Counted from the first letter of the stretch, positions 36,689-45,963 are shown. The stretch is 64,000 bases of DNA from Comamonadaceae bacterium PBBC1 (GCA_002256145.1 NKIP01000003.1:1-64000); one strand, 5' to 3'. Translations and numbers: made by a program. Notes: generated by a model not told the origin, from the sequence alone.

Positions 36689-39379
36689 TCAACCCGCCAA
36701 CGCCCTCAAGGCCGCCTGCGCGATGCTGCCTGCATCCACCGCGAAGAAGCGGCGCAGCGCGGCGCGGGTGTCGCTGCGGCCGAAGCCGTCGGTGCCCAGC
36801 GTGGTGTAGCGGCGGCCCTCGGGCACGAAGGCGCGCACGCTCTCGGGCACGGCGCGCACGTAGTCGGTGGCGGCGATCACGGGGCCTTGGGTGGCCGACA
36901 AGAGGGTTGCCAAATGCCCGCTGCATGGGTCACTGACAGCACCATCACCATCACCATCACCAGCAATAGCACCTGCAGAGCCAAGACCAACACCCACCGC
37001 CTGAGCCCCATCAGACAGACGCTCCAGCGCCATGCCGTCACGCGCCAGCTCGCTCCAGCTGGTGATGCTCAGCACCTCCACGCCCACGCCTTGCGCAGCC
37101 AGTTGCTGCGCGGCTTTGACCACTTCGGTCAAGATCGCGCCCGAGCCGAGCAAGGTCACGCGCTGGGCCGCATCGCTGGGGCCGTACACGCCAAATCGGT
37201 AGCCCCCGCGCAACACATCGGCCTCCACGCCCGCAGGCAAGTCGGGCTGGGCGTAGTTCTCGTTCATCAGGGTCACGTAATAAAACACGTCGGCTTGCTG
37301 CTCGACCATCTCGCGCATGCCCGCGTCCAGAATCACCGCCAGCTCGCCCGCAAAGGCCGGGTCGTAGGCCTTGCAGTTGGGGATGGTGGCCGCCACCAAG
37401 TGGCTGCTGCCGTCCTGGTGCTGCAAGCCTTCGCCGCCCAAGGTGGTGCGGCCTGAGGTGGCACCGAGCAAAAAGCCCCTCGCCCGCTGATCGGCGGCGG
37501 CCCAAATGGCGTCGCCCACACGCTGAAAGCCGAACATCGAGTAATAAATATAAAAGGGCAGCATGGCCAAGCCGTGCACGCTGTAGCTGGTGGCCGCGGC
37601 TGTCCAGCTGGCGATCGCGCCCGCTTCGCTGATGCCTTCTTCCAGAATCTGGCCGTCGGTGGCTTCGCGGTAGCTCAGCACCGAGCCAATGTCTTCGGGC
37701 GCGTAACGCTGGCCCACGCTGCTGTAAATGCCCACCTGCTTGAACAGGTTGGCCATGCCGAAGGTGCGCGCTTCGTCGGCCACGATGGGCACGATGCGCG
37801 GACCCAAGGTGCTGTCTTTGAGCAGGTTGCCCAGCATGCGCACAAAGGCCATGGTGGTGCTCATCTCTTTGCCGTCAGCCTGCAGCGCAAACTGCCCGTA
37901 ATTGGTCAATGCGGGCACGGGCAAGCGGTCGCAGGTCGTCTCGCGCTTGGGCAAGCTGCCGCCCAAGCGGGCGCGGTGCTCGCGCAGGTAGCGCATCTCG
38001 GCGCTGTCGTCGGCGGGTTTGTAAAAAGCCAAGCCCTTGGCCTGCTCGTCGCTCAGCGGCAAGTCAAAGCGGTTGCGGTAGTCGATCAGGTCTTGCTCAT
38101 CGAACTTCTTTTGGCTGTGCGTGGTCATCTTGCCCTGGCCTGCGCTGCCCATGCCAAAGCCTTTTTTGGTGTGCGCCAAGATCACCGTGGGCTGGCCGCG
38201 GTGCGCCGCCGCTGCTGCATAGGCCGCGTGGATTTTCACGATGTCGTGCCCACCGCGCTTGAGCCGGTCGATCTGCTCGTCGGTCATGCCCTGCGCCAGC
38301 CGCGCCAGTTCTTCGTTTTGGCCAAAGAAGTTGTCGCGGTTGAAGCGCCCGTCTTTGGCGGCAAAGGTCTGCATCTGGCCGTCCACCGTGTTGGCAAAAG
38401 CGCGCAACAAAGCGCCCGAAGTGTCACGCGCCAGCAGGCCGTCCCAGTCGCTGCCCCAGACCAGCTTGATCACGTTCCAGCCCGCACCCGCAAACAGCTT
38501 TTCCAGCTCGTCGATGATGCGGCCGTTGCCACGCACCGGGCCGTCCAGGCGCTGCAAATTGCAGTTGACCACCCACACCAGGTTGTCGAGTTTTTCTCGC
38601 GCGGCCAAGGTCAGGGCGCTCATGCTCTCGGGCTCGTCCATCTCGCCGTCGCCAAACACGCCCCACACCTTGCGGGCGCTGCAGTCTTGCAGCTGGCGGT
38701 GCGTCAGGTAACGCATGAAACGGGCGTGGTAAATCGAGCTGATCGGCCCCAAGCCCATGGAGCCCGTGGGGAACTGCCAAAAGTCGGGCATCAGCCAAGG
38801 GTGCGGGTAGCTCGACAAACCGCGTGCGCCGCTGCCCGGCGCGGTGATTTCCTGACGGTAGTGCATCAGGTCCGCCTCGCTCAAGCGGCCTTCGAGGAAA
38901 GCGCGGGCGTACACGCCGGGTGCGCTGTGGGGCTGGAAGAACACCAAATCGCCTTTGTGCTGCTCGGTGCGGGCATGGAAGAAGTGGTGAAACCCGGTCT
39001 CGAACAAATCGGCCACGCTGGCGTAACTGGCGATGTGCCCGCCCAGCTCGCCATAGGCCTGGTTGGCCCGCACCACCATGGCCAGCGCGTTCCAACGCAT
39101 GATGGCCACGAGCCGCTCTTCGGTGGCCAAGTCGCCGGGGAACACGGGTTGGTCATCGACCGCGATGGTGTTCATGTAAGGCGTGTTCAGCTCGGGCTGC
39201 CAGCCGGTGCGCTGCTGGCGCGCCACGACGGCCAGCTCGTCCAAAATCTGCCGCGCCCGCGCGGGGCCTTGCGAGCCGATCAGCGACAGCAAGGCCTCGC
39301 GCCACTCGGCGGTTTCTTCGGGGTCGATGTCATGGGAAGACAGCATCGCGTGCAAATAGGGTTCGAAAGGTGCATTCAT
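36689..39379 (-). CDS. aceE: pyruvate dehydrogenase E1 component, homodimeric
   Basis: A thiamine-diphosphate-dependent 2-oxo acid dehydrogenase E1 of 896 residues (AceE type). Features include the ThDP motif GDGEMDEPES followed by the NCNLQRLDG segment, HDIVKIHAAYAAA, and a C-terminal GTDGFGRSDT. No E2 or E3 genes are nearby. A run of Gly-Asp (AGDGDGDGAVS, about 805-815), encoded by three ACCATC repeats on the + strand, interrupts the usual sequence before the SATQGPVIAATDYVR segment. The preferred substrate could be pyruvate or another 2-oxo acid. It is divergent from an Lrp-type regulator. Confidence 0.92.
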   Translation of the reverse strand: MNAPFEPYLHAMLSSHDIDPEETAEWREALLSLIGSQGPARARQILDELAVVARQQRTGWQPELNTPYMNTIAVDDQPVFPGDLATEERLVAIMRWNALAMVVRANQAYGELGGHIASYASVADLFETGFHHFFHARTEQHKGDLVFFQPHSAPGVYARAFLEGRLSEADLMHYRQEITAPGSGARGLSSYPHPWLMPDFWQFPTGSMGLGPISSIYHARFMRYLTHRQLQDCSARKVWGVFGDGEMDEPESMSALTLAAREKLDNLVWVVNCNLQRLDGPVRGNGRIIDELEKLFAGAGWNVIKLVWGSDWDGLLARDTSGALLRAFANTVDGQMQTFAAKDGRFNRDNFFGQNEELARLAQGMTDEQIDRLKRGGHDIVKIHAAYAAAAAHRGQPTVILAHTKKGFGMGSAGQGKMTTHSQKKFDEQDLIDYRNRFDLPLSDEQAKGLAFYKPADDSAEMRYLREHRARLGGSLPKRETTCDRLPVPALTNYGQFALQADGKEMSTTMAFVRMLGNLLKDSTLGPRIVPIVADEARTFGMANLFKQVGIYSSVGQRYAPEDIGSVLSYREATDGQILEEGISEAGAIASWTAAATSYSVHGLAMLPFYIYYSMFGFQRVGDAIWAAADQRARGFLLGATSGRTTLGGEGLQHQDGSSHLVAATIPNCKAYDPAFAGELAVILDAGMREMVEQQADVFYYVTLMNENYAQPDLPAGVEADVLRGGYRFGVYGPSDAAQRVTLLGSGAILTEVVKAAQQLAAQGVGVEVLSITSWSELARDGMALERLSDGAQAVGVGLGSAGAIAGDGDGDGAVSDPCSGHLATLLSATQGPVIAATDYVRAVPESVRAFVPEGRRYTTLGTDGFGRSDTRAALRRFFAVDAGSIAQAALRALAG
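36941..36964. repeat. in-frame hexamer repeat inside aceE
   Basis: Three exact ACCATC units (36941-36958) plus a variant sixth-base unit, encoding Asp-Gly repeats on the minus strand. The length could change by replication slippage without frameshift. Confidence 0.75.
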
Positions 39380-39481
39380 GGGCTTGACTGTACCGGGCAG
39401 CATGGCGCATGTGCTGCGTATTTGGATGACGTCAAACCACATTTAAAGCACAATATGCTGAAATATCAATGGATTCAGCAC

Positions 39482-39949
39482 ATGATTCTGGACAACGTGG
39501 ATTTGAAGATACTCGACGAGCTGCAGCGCGACGGCGCGCTGTCGAACGTGACCCTGGCCAAACGCATTGGCCTGTCGCCCTCGCCCTGCTTGGCCCGCGT
39601 TAAGGCGCTGGAGTCGGGCGGCGTGATCCAGCGCTACGTGGCGCTGGCCAGCGCGGCAGCGTTGGGGCTGGGCCTGACGGTCTTCATCTCCATCAGCCTC
39701 AAAACCCAAAGCAAGGCCACCCTGGCCGACTTTGAGGCGCACATTGCCCGGCACGACGAAGTGATGGAGTGCTATTTGATGACCGGCGACAGCGACTATT
39801 TGCTGCGCGTGGCCGTGCGCGACATGGCGGCGCTGGAGCGCTTCATCCTGGAGCAGCTCTCACCGATTCCGGGCGTCGAAAAAATCCGCTCCAGCTTTGC
39901 ACTCAAACAGGTGCGCTACAAAACGGCGCTGCCGCTGGGCTTGGGCTAA
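39482..39949 (+). CDS. Lrp/AsnC family transcriptional regulator
   Basis: A 155-residue regulator with an N-terminal helix-turn-helix (LDELQRDGALSNVTLAKRIGLSPSP) and a C-terminal RAM effector domain (VMECYLMTGDSDYLLRV). ATG 39482 yields the classical start MILDNVDLKIL; an ATG at 39455 would add nine residues. Its position divergent from aceE suggests that it controls that gene in response to an amino acid. Confidence 0.92.
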   Translation: MILDNVDLKILDELQRDGALSNVTLAKRIGLSPSPCLARVKALESGGVIQRYVALASAAALGLGLTVFISISLKTQSKATLADFEAHIARHDEVMECYLMTGDSDYLLRVAVRDMAALERFILEQLSPIPGVEKIRSSFALKQVRYKTALPLGLG

Positions 39950-39994
39950 GGCATCTCAGCCCAGCACCTCAACCCAGCACCTCAACCCAGCAAC

Positions 39995-41218
39995 TCAGCC
40001 CTGCGCCTCGGCCTCCGGCCACAAACTTGGAAAATAAAAGCGCAGCGCGTGCTGCGGCACACCCAGGCGCAGCTTGCCGTAGGGTGAATCACTCTCCAGC
40101 AAGCCCCGTTTGAGCAAAGCCGACACCTGCGCCGTGGCCAAGCGTTCGCCCAAACCCAGCATGGCTTTGAAGTCGGCCCGGTCCAGCTCGGCCTGCGACG
40201 CAAACAGGTAGTGCAGCGCCCGCAAAGCCTCGGTGCGCACGCCTTGCTTGACCACGTTTTCTTCGTAGGCCAAACAGGCCGCCATGCGGTCCTTCATGCC
40301 ATCGAGCGACAGCAAGCCCGACATGAAGTCGACTTGGTCCATGCACACGCCCAACACATAATCGATCCAGCGCATCAACCCCGACTCGGTCAGGTTGCCC
40401 CGGCCATCCAGATCGCCTGCCCGGGGTTCATCGGCTGCGGCCAAGTTGGCGTAATACGCCTCGTGCGTGCGGGCAAAGCCTCGCAACGGCGACCACAAAC
40501 CGTTGGTCAAGCCCATATGGCCCAACACCAAATGGCTGTGCAGCCGCACCACACGCCCGTTGCCGTCTGCAAAGGGGTGAATCCAGGCCAGCCGCTGGTG
40601 CGCCGCCGCCATGGCCACCAGCTGAAGCTCGCCCCGTCTGACGCCCGAATAGACACTGTTCCAACGCGACAAAAACGCAGGCAAAACTGCAGCGGCTGGG
40701 GCGGCATGGCGGCCCACGCTCACCTCGCGTTCACGCAGTGCACCGGGCTGCAAGGTTTGCGGGCCAGCGGGTGATTCAAGCTGGCGATCGGCCTCAGGCA
40801 GGCGGGCAAACAAATCCTGGTGGATGTCGCAGACGGTCTGCACCGACCAGACTTTGGCCGTGTCCCACGCAGGCCACTGGGCCTCCAACCGGTATTCTGT
40901 GGCCATGTGGGCCAGCGCCATGCGTTGACGGCGGGCTTTGTCGGCGTCATTGGCATAGTCGTTGCGCAGGGCTTGCTCGATCTCCAGCGGCAAGGTGTGC
41001 TGACCCTCGATCTTGTTGGAGTAATACGAGTTCATGGCCCGTAACGATGAGCGCAGCCCTGGCAGTGCCGCGCTCGGGCACCAGCCCGACAAACGGTCTG
41101 CCTTGCGGATCAGGTCATGCGCACGCTCCAACAGAGGGCCCATGCGGTGCTCGGCAAGCAGCAAGGGCTCCATCTGTGCCAGAGGGTCGTGCAGCTGAAA
41201 TTTTTGCGACTTGGACAT
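39995..41218 (-). CDS. Fic family protein, class II, intact motif
   Basis: A 407-residue Fic protein. The catalytic motif HPFADGNGRVVR (214-225) is complete, and the inhibitory motif SNKIEG (67-72) lies N-terminal, which defines class II. A C-terminal winged-helix-like region follows. Members transfer AMP (AMPylation) to target proteins; the target is unknown. It is convergent with the Lrp gene. Debris of another copy lies just upstream (41244-41282) and at 45127-45199. Confidence 0.9.
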   Translation of the reverse strand: MSKSQKFQLHDPLAQMEPLLLAEHRMGPLLERAHDLIRKADRLSGWCPSAALPGLRSSLRAMNSYYSNKIEGQHTLPLEIEQALRNDYANDADKARRQRMALAHMATEYRLEAQWPAWDTAKVWSVQTVCDIHQDLFARLPEADRQLESPAGPQTLQPGALREREVSVGRHAAPAAAVLPAFLSRWNSVYSGVRRGELQLVAMAAAHQRLAWIHPFADGNGRVVRLHSHLVLGHMGLTNGLWSPLRGFARTHEAYYANLAAADEPRAGDLDGRGNLTESGLMRWIDYVLGVCMDQVDFMSGLLSLDGMKDRMAACLAYEENVVKQGVRTEALRALHYLFASQAELDRADFKAMLGLGERLATAQVSALLKRGLLESDSPYGKLRLGVPQHALRFYFPSLWPEAEAQG

Positions 41219-41243
41219 AAGACGCAAGCCTATGTCATGCAAG

Positions 41244-41282
41244 GATATTCACCAAATCATGCGGCAATTTTTGCGACTTTGA
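41244..41282 (-). pseudogene. 5' remnant of a second fic gene
   Basis: On the minus strand this reads SKSQKLPHDLVNI, close to the start of the intact neighbour (SKSQKFQLHDPLAQM). A 14-nt stretch, AATTTTTGCGACTT on the + strand (41266-41279), is identical to 41199-41212. The segment is too short to encode a product and lies between the SDR stop and the fic start. Confidence 0.6.
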
Positions 41283-41307
41283 ATACCACTTAAAAACACG
41301 CCCAAGC

Positions 41308-42099
41308 TCAAGCCCGAATCGAAAACCCGCCGTCCACAGCCAGGCATTGGCCGGTGATGTACTCGGCTTCGTCGGACGCCAAAAAGGCGGCCGCCTTGGC
41401 AATGTCCCAACCTGTGCCCATGCGGCCGGTGGGGCACATGGCATTGCGCTTTTCCACCATCTCTTCGTGCGAGGCGTATTGGCCTGCAATGGCTTTGTAG
41501 ATGTGGGGCGTGTCCATCATGCCGGGCATGATGGCGTTGACCCGAATGCCTTTGCGTGCGTATTCGAGTGCCATGGACGCGGTCAGGTGGTTCACCGCCG
41601 CCTTGCTGGCGTAATAAGCGGGATAGGGGTAACCGGTGTAACGGATGGCAGCCAGCGATGAAATGTTGACAATCGCGCCCTTGCCTTGCCGCACCATGAC
41701 GGGCAAGACCGCCTGGCAGGTCAGAAAGACACTCTTGAGGTTCACATCCATCGCGTGGTCCCACTCCCCCTCGCTGAGCGTTTCCATGGTGCCCATGGCC
41801 GGCAAACCCACGTTGTTGTGCAGCACATCAATGCGTCCGAAATGCGCCACGATCTCGGCCATGACCGCGTTCACCTCATCGCGCTTTGTCACATCGCAGC
41901 GCCAAGCCACCGCCGTGCCACCTTCGGCGACGATCAGGTCCACCGTCGCCTGCGCCGCTGCCAGATCGATGTCGATGGCCGCAATCTTGGCCCCGTCACG
42001 CGCGTATTGCACCGCCGCTGCTTTGCCATTGCCCCAACCGGGACCCACCGAGCCAGCACCACACACCACCGCCACACGGCCATCAAAACGACGAGTCAT
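41308..42099 (-). CDS. SDR-family NAD(P)-dependent oxidoreductase
   Basis: A short-chain dehydrogenase of 263 residues. It has a modified dinucleotide motif (CGAGSVGPGWGNG), NNVG instead of the usual NNAG, and the catalytic Ser and YxxxK (SSLA...YYASK). The gene is last in the order of a TRAP transporter operon, suggesting that it oxidises the imported substrate. Closest general type: 3-oxoacyl-ACP reductase or sugar/hydroxy acid dehydrogenase. Confidence 0.87.
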   Translation of the reverse strand: MTRRFDGRVAVVCGAGSVGPGWGNGKAAAVQYARDGAKIAAIDIDLAAAQATVDLIVAEGGTAVAWRCDVTKRDEVNAVMAEIVAHFGRIDVLHNNVGLPAMGTMETLSEGEWDHAMDVNLKSVFLTCQAVLPVMVRQGKGAIVNISSLAAIRYTGYPYPAYYASKAAVNHLTASMALEYARKGIRVNAIMPGMMDTPHIYKAIAGQYASHEEMVEKRNAMCPTGRMGTGWDIAKAAAFLASDEAEYITGQCLAVDGGFSIRA

Positions 42100-42139
42100 G
42101 TCTCAACTCCTGGGAAAATAAACCGCCAGAGCGCCTTGT

Positions 42140-43426
42140 TTAGCGCCCACCGATCACGGATGGCAACCACAAGGACACCGCAGGCACAAAGGTAATCAAG
42201 AGCACGACACCGATGGCAGCGGCCAAAAATGGCAACACTTCCCGATTGACCTCGTCAGAACGCGCCCCCGCAATCAGCGAGCCAATGGACAGGCTGATCG
42301 CCACTGGTGGCGTGATCAGCCCGATCAGCAAATTGATGCCCACGATCATCGAAAAATGGTACGGGTCAATGCCGAACTTGGCCGCCACCGGGTACAGCAC
42401 CGGGCACAGCAGCACCAAGGACGGTCCGTTTTCCATGAAGGTGCCCACCACCAACAACAGCACGTTGACCAGCAACAAGAACAGCATGGGGCTGCCAATG
42501 GAGCCGAGCATCCACTCGGCGATGCGCTGCGGTGCTTGCTCATAAGCCAAGAACCACGACACCACCTGCGCCCCGCCCAAAATGATCATGATCACCGCCG
42601 TGCCGCGTGCCGAGCTCACCAGCGCCAGCCAAATCTTGTGCCAATTCAGTTCGCGGTGAATGAAAAGGCCCACCATCAGCGCATACACCACCGCCACCGC
42701 CGACGACTCGGTCACGTTGAAGATGCCAGAGCGGATGCCCACGATCAAAAAGACCGGCATCGCCAATGCCCAAAACGCCAGCTTGAACTCGCGCCAGATC
42801 CCGGGCAAGTTCACCGCCTCAGCCGCCGGGTAGCCACGGCGTCGGCTGATCACCACCGCCACCAACATGATCGCGCTGGCATACAGCACGCCCGGAATCA
42901 CCGCCGCCATAAAGAGCTTGAGCGGTGACAAATTGGTCAGCACGCTGATCATCAAAAACGTGATCGATGGCGGAATGATCGGCCCCACCACATTGGCGGC
43001 CGCCGTCAGCGCAGCAGAAAACCCCCGCCCATAACCGGCCTTGATCATGGCCGGAATCAGCACCTTGCCCAGCGCCGAGGTGTCAGCAATGGCCGAGCCC
43101 GAAATGCCCGACATCAAGGTGGCCGAAGCCACGTTGGTCATGGCCAGCCCGCCCCGAAAACGGCCAAACACCGCATTGCAAAAACCCAGCAAACGGTCGG
43201 TCATGCCCCCCTGTGACATGAGCTCCCCGGCCAGCAAAAACAGCGGAATGGCCAGCAGCAAAAAGCTGTCCAGTCCCTGGTACACCTGTTGGGGCACGAC
43301 CATCAGATCAATGTCCCCCACAAACACCACCGCGATCGTTGCCGACAACACCAGCGCAAACGCGACTGGCACCGCCAAAAGCAACAGCACTGTCAAGGAC
43401 AGCAACAGCACACCAAGCATCGTCAT
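42140..43426 (-). CDS. dctM: TRAP transporter large permease DctM type
   Basis: The main membrane subunit of a tripartite ATP-independent periplasmic transporter, 428 residues with about 12 hydrophobic segments. The DctM signatures SGSAIADTSALGK and GPIIPPSI are present. ATG 43426 (or 43420) starts 8 bp after the dctQ-like stop. The substrate is unknown, likely an organic acid. Confidence 0.93.
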   Translation of the reverse strand: MTMLGVLLLSLTVLLLLAVPVAFALVLSATIAVVFVGDIDLMVVPQQVYQGLDSFLLLAIPLFLLAGELMSQGGMTDRLLGFCNAVFGRFRGGLAMTNVASATLMSGISGSAIADTSALGKVLIPAMIKAGYGRGFSAALTAAANVVGPIIPPSITFLMISVLTNLSPLKLFMAAVIPGVLYASAIMLVAVVISRRRGYPAAEAVNLPGIWREFKLAFWALAMPVFLIVGIRSGIFNVTESSAVAVVYALMVGLFIHRELNWHKIWLALVSSARGTAVIMIILGGAQVVSWFLAYEQAPQRIAEWMLGSIGSPMLFLLLVNVLLLVVGTFMENGPSLVLLCPVLYPVAAKFGIDPYHFSMIVGINLLIGLITPPVAISLSIGSLIAGARSDEVNREVLPFLAAAIGVVLLITFVPAVSLWLPSVIGGR

Positions 43427-43433
43427 CTGGGCA

Positions 43434-43967
43434 TCACTCCACCGGCAAGATCGAATCGACAGCCGGCGTTTGACCGCCCAGCCGCGCGAGCGCCAAAACC
43501 AGCGCCAACAACACTGCACCCACGGCCATGGCGGAATACGGGATCGCCATGGGGATCTCCATCGCCGCAGACTCTTGTTCGGCATTGAGCATGGCAAACC
43601 GCACGCCCGCCCAGCCCAACACACCTGCGGTGGCCATCACGGCCGCGTCACGCAAGGCCAGCAACACCAACCTGACGCGCGGCGGCACCGCATCGACCAG
43701 CGCCCCCACCGCCACATGGCCACCGGTGCGCAGGCAGGCGCCTGTGCCCAGCATGGCGATCCAGGCGACCAACATGCGCGAGATCTCCTCCGTCCAAGCG
43801 GGGGCGCGGCCAATCACGTAGCGACCAAACACTTGGTAGAACAAGATCAGCGCGACCGCCAGCAGCATCAGGCCCAGGATCACGTCCAGCGTGCGCTCGA
43901 TGCGCATGGCCCAAGCGATCGCGGCGTTGGGCGGCCGCCCACCAACGGCCTCACCGACTGACTGCAT
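43434..43967 (-). CDS. dctQ: TRAP transporter small permease DctQ type
   Basis: A four-helix membrane subunit of 177 residues with the WTEEISRMLVAWIAMLG motif of the DctQ family. Its ATG overlaps the stop of the binding-protein gene (TAATG), indicating translational coupling. Confidence 0.92.
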   Translation of the reverse strand: MQSVGEAVGGRPPNAAIAWAMRIERTLDVILGLMLLAVALILFYQVFGRYVIGRAPAWTEEISRMLVAWIAMLGTGACLRTGGHVAVGALVDAVPPRVRLVLLALRDAAVMATAGVLGWAGVRFAMLNAEQESAAMEIPMAIPYSAMAVGAVLLALVLALARLGGQTPAVDSILPVE

Positions 43968-44956
43968 TACTTGACTGCCGCAAACTTGGCAGCCCAAGGG
44001 GCCAGGTCCGGGAACTCCTTGGCAATGCCACCGAGTCGGCTGCGGATGGCCTCGCGGTCGATGTCATTGAACTGCATGCCCGCCTTGGAGAGCTTGTCGC
44101 GCAAACCGCTCTCCATTTTGGCCATCTTGTCGCTGGCTTCCAGCATCACCTTGTCGCCCTCTTCCTTGAGCAGGGTCTGCACATCAGCAGGCAAACGCTT
44201 GAAGCGGGCATCCGAATAGATCCAGGTCATCGCGCCAATGATGTGCCGGGTGTCAATCGCGTATTTCTGGACTTCGTTGAACTTGAAGTTGTCAATGAAC
44301 TCCAAGGGGTTCTCTTGACCGTCGACCACGCCCTGCTGCATCGAGGTGAACAGCTCGGCCGCGCCCATGGGGACAGGGCTCGCACCCAGCATGTCCCAGG
44401 TCATGCGGTACATCTTCAGGGGCGGCACGCGCAGCTTCAGGCCCTTGATGTCGTTGACATTCTTGACCGGCTTGTTGGAAGTCAGCCACCGTGCGCCGCG
44501 ATAACCCGCGCCGATGATGCGGAACGAGCTCTTCTTGGCCACCTCTTCAATGAACTCGGCACCCACCGGGCCAAAGTAGACCTTTTTGAAGTGATCCAGG
44601 TCGCGGATCAAATAAGGATAAGCCTCCAAACCGGGCAATGGGTTGTAGCGGTCCAGCGTGCCGATGGACTGCAGCACGATGTCGTTGGTGCCGATCTTCA
44701 GGCCCTCGATGGAAGCGGGCCAATCGCCGGTCGAGCCGCTGGCCGCGATCTGGATTTTCACCTTGCCACCCGAGCGTGTCTCGACCGCTTTGGCATACGC
44801 CTCGGCGGTCTCAAACCAGATGTTTCCAGGGTTGTAGACGTGTGCCATTTTGAGCACGATGGGTGCCTGCGCCCAAGCTGGGGCAACAGAAAGGCCCGCC
44901 ACCATGGCTGTCGCACCAATGGCCTTGAGCAATGCACGTTTGTTCGTCTTCAACAT
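43967..44956 (-). CDS. dctP: TRAP transporter substrate-binding protein DctP type
   Basis: A periplasmic binding protein of 329 residues with a signal peptide (about 1-30, ending APAWAQA) and the DctP-family segments WLTSNKPVKNVNDIKGLKLR and VVDGQENPLEF. The Arg of KLRVP is the conserved carboxylate-binding residue in known family members. It is the first gene of the dctPQM-SDR operon. The ribosome binding site GGAGG is a few bases upstream. Confidence 0.93.
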   Translation of the reverse strand: MLKTNKRALLKAIGATAMVAGLSVAPAWAQAPIVLKMAHVYNPGNIWFETAEAYAKAVETRSGGKVKIQIAASGSTGDWPASIEGLKIGTNDIVLQSIGTLDRYNPLPGLEAYPYLIRDLDHFKKVYFGPVGAEFIEEVAKKSSFRIIGAGYRGARWLTSNKPVKNVNDIKGLKLRVPPLKMYRMTWDMLGASPVPMGAAELFTSMQQGVVDGQENPLEFIDNFKFNEVQKYAIDTRHIIGAMTWIYSDARFKRLPADVQTLLKEEGDKVMLEASDKMAKMESGLRDKLSKAGMQFNDIDREAIRSRLGGIAKEFPDLAPWAAKFAAVK

Positions 44957-45126
44957 TTTGGAGGTCTCCTGAATGGGGTGAATGAATTCGTGGCAGCCAC
45001 TGTGTAGTAGTTGCTGCTCAAATCAGTATGTCACCCGACACCCACATGCATAAAAGGGAAAACCCTGACAGTTCAGCCCAGAACGACGGTCACAGTCGCC
45101 TGGAGCACAGGCCACCCCACCACTGG
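44957..45126. other. intergenic region upstream of TRAP operon
   Basis: About 170 bp between dctP and the fic remnant. It holds the dctP promoter region; no gene or repeat was recognised. Confidence 0.4.
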
Positions 45127-45199
45127 GCCGTGGCCAAGGGATCGCCAGATCCCAGCATGGGGCGTTGAAGTTGGCGCGGTCCAACTCAGCCTGCGACGC
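45127..45199 (-). pseudogene. 3'-region remnant of a fic gene
   Basis: On the minus strand this encodes ASQAELDRANFNAPCW, matching ASQAELDRADFKAMLG of the intact Fic protein. The DNA aligns with 40131-40201 at roughly 80% identity with a small indel. The fragment starts 2 bp after the stop codon of the exonuclease gene, and its frame is broken. Confidence 0.75.
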
Positions 45200-45201
45200 C
45201 A

Positions 45202-45846
45202 TCAACCCTGCGCCCGCTGCTTCAAATACGGCCCCACCTGATGGCGACTGATGCGCTGCAGGCCCATCAGCAAAGCGTGGTCGGTTTGGGGGCAGCCGTA
45301 GCGGGTTTTCAGGTCGTGCTGCATCTGGGCCAGCAAATGCGCAGCCATCTCGGCATCGGCCATGGCCCGGTGGGCGCGGCCTGAGGCGGGCAAATGGTGC
45401 AACGCGGCCAGCGTGCCCAGCTTGTGGTTGGGCGCGTGCGGGTACAGGCGGCGCGACAACAGCACGGTGCAAGCAAAAGGGTGCGAGCCGTCTTGTCCAC
45501 AACGTGCCAGTTCGGCCTGCCAGAACTTTTTGTCAAAGGCCGCGTTGTGCGCCACCATGGGCCGCCCGGCCACAAAGCGCGCCGCCTCGCGCATCACCTG
45601 CTCGGCCGGGGGCGCGGCCTGCACCATCTCGTTGGTGATGCCCGTGAGCTGGGTGATGAAACTGTTCACCCGCACCCCGGCATTCATCAGGCTTTGGTAG
45701 CGGTCCACCACCTGACCGTTTTCCAGCATCACCACCGCCACCTCGGTGGCGCGGTCACCCATGTTGGGAGAAATTCCGGTGGTCTCAAAGTCGATGATGG
45801 CGATGGCGCTCACGGTGTGTTGTCCGGTGTTAAAGGGGAGTGCCAT
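45202..45846 (-). CDS. DnaQ-like 3'-5' exonuclease
   Basis: A DEDDh exonuclease of 214 residues (DNA polymerase III epsilon or RNase T-like). Motifs: IIDFETTGISP (ExoI), TGITNEMV, VAHNAAFDKKFW (ExoII) and HRAMADAEM (ExoIII His). ATG 45846 is used; a GTG start at 45813 would give a shorter N-terminus. The frame is open far upstream but antisense to the nemA gene. Confidence 0.9.
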   Translation of the reverse strand: MALPFNTGQHTVSAIAIIDFETTGISPNMGDRATEVAVVMLENGQVVDRYQSLMNAGVRVNSFITQLTGITNEMVQAAPPAEQVMREAARFVAGRPMVAHNAAFDKKFWQAELARCGQDGSHPFACTVLLSRRLYPHAPNHKLGTLAALHHLPASGRAHRAMADAEMAAHLLAQMQHDLKTRYGCPQTDHALLMGLQRISRHQVGPYLKQRAQG

Positions 45847-45887
45847 TATCCCAAGTGCGGTGCGGCATCTTTGACCGGACTGTGTTG

Positions 45888-45963
45888 TTGTAGGAGCCCA
45901 CCCTGTGGGCGATGGGCGTGGAACGCGCCCTGCAAACCATCGCACACGGGGTAGGCTCCCACA
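45888..45963. repeat. REP-like element, type B variant
   Basis: A 76-bp imperfect inverted repeat with TGTAGGAGCCCACCCTGTGG and the matching end GGTAGGCTCCCACA, resembling the GTAGGAG-headed family B. It is placed between the divergent exonuclease and nemA genes, so it may affect both promoters. Confidence 0.7.

Noticed and set aside
36400..36810. Open frame reading through the family B repeats and the aceE 3' end (plus strand)
   Set aside because: It is encoded by inverted-repeat DNA, recurs in every repeat copy and has no ribosome binding site.
37574..39949. A 791-codon frame on the plus strand antisense to aceE and running into the Lrp gene
   Set aside because: The first part has only shadow composition (Ala, Gly, His, Val, Arg-rich); the real gene starts at 39482.
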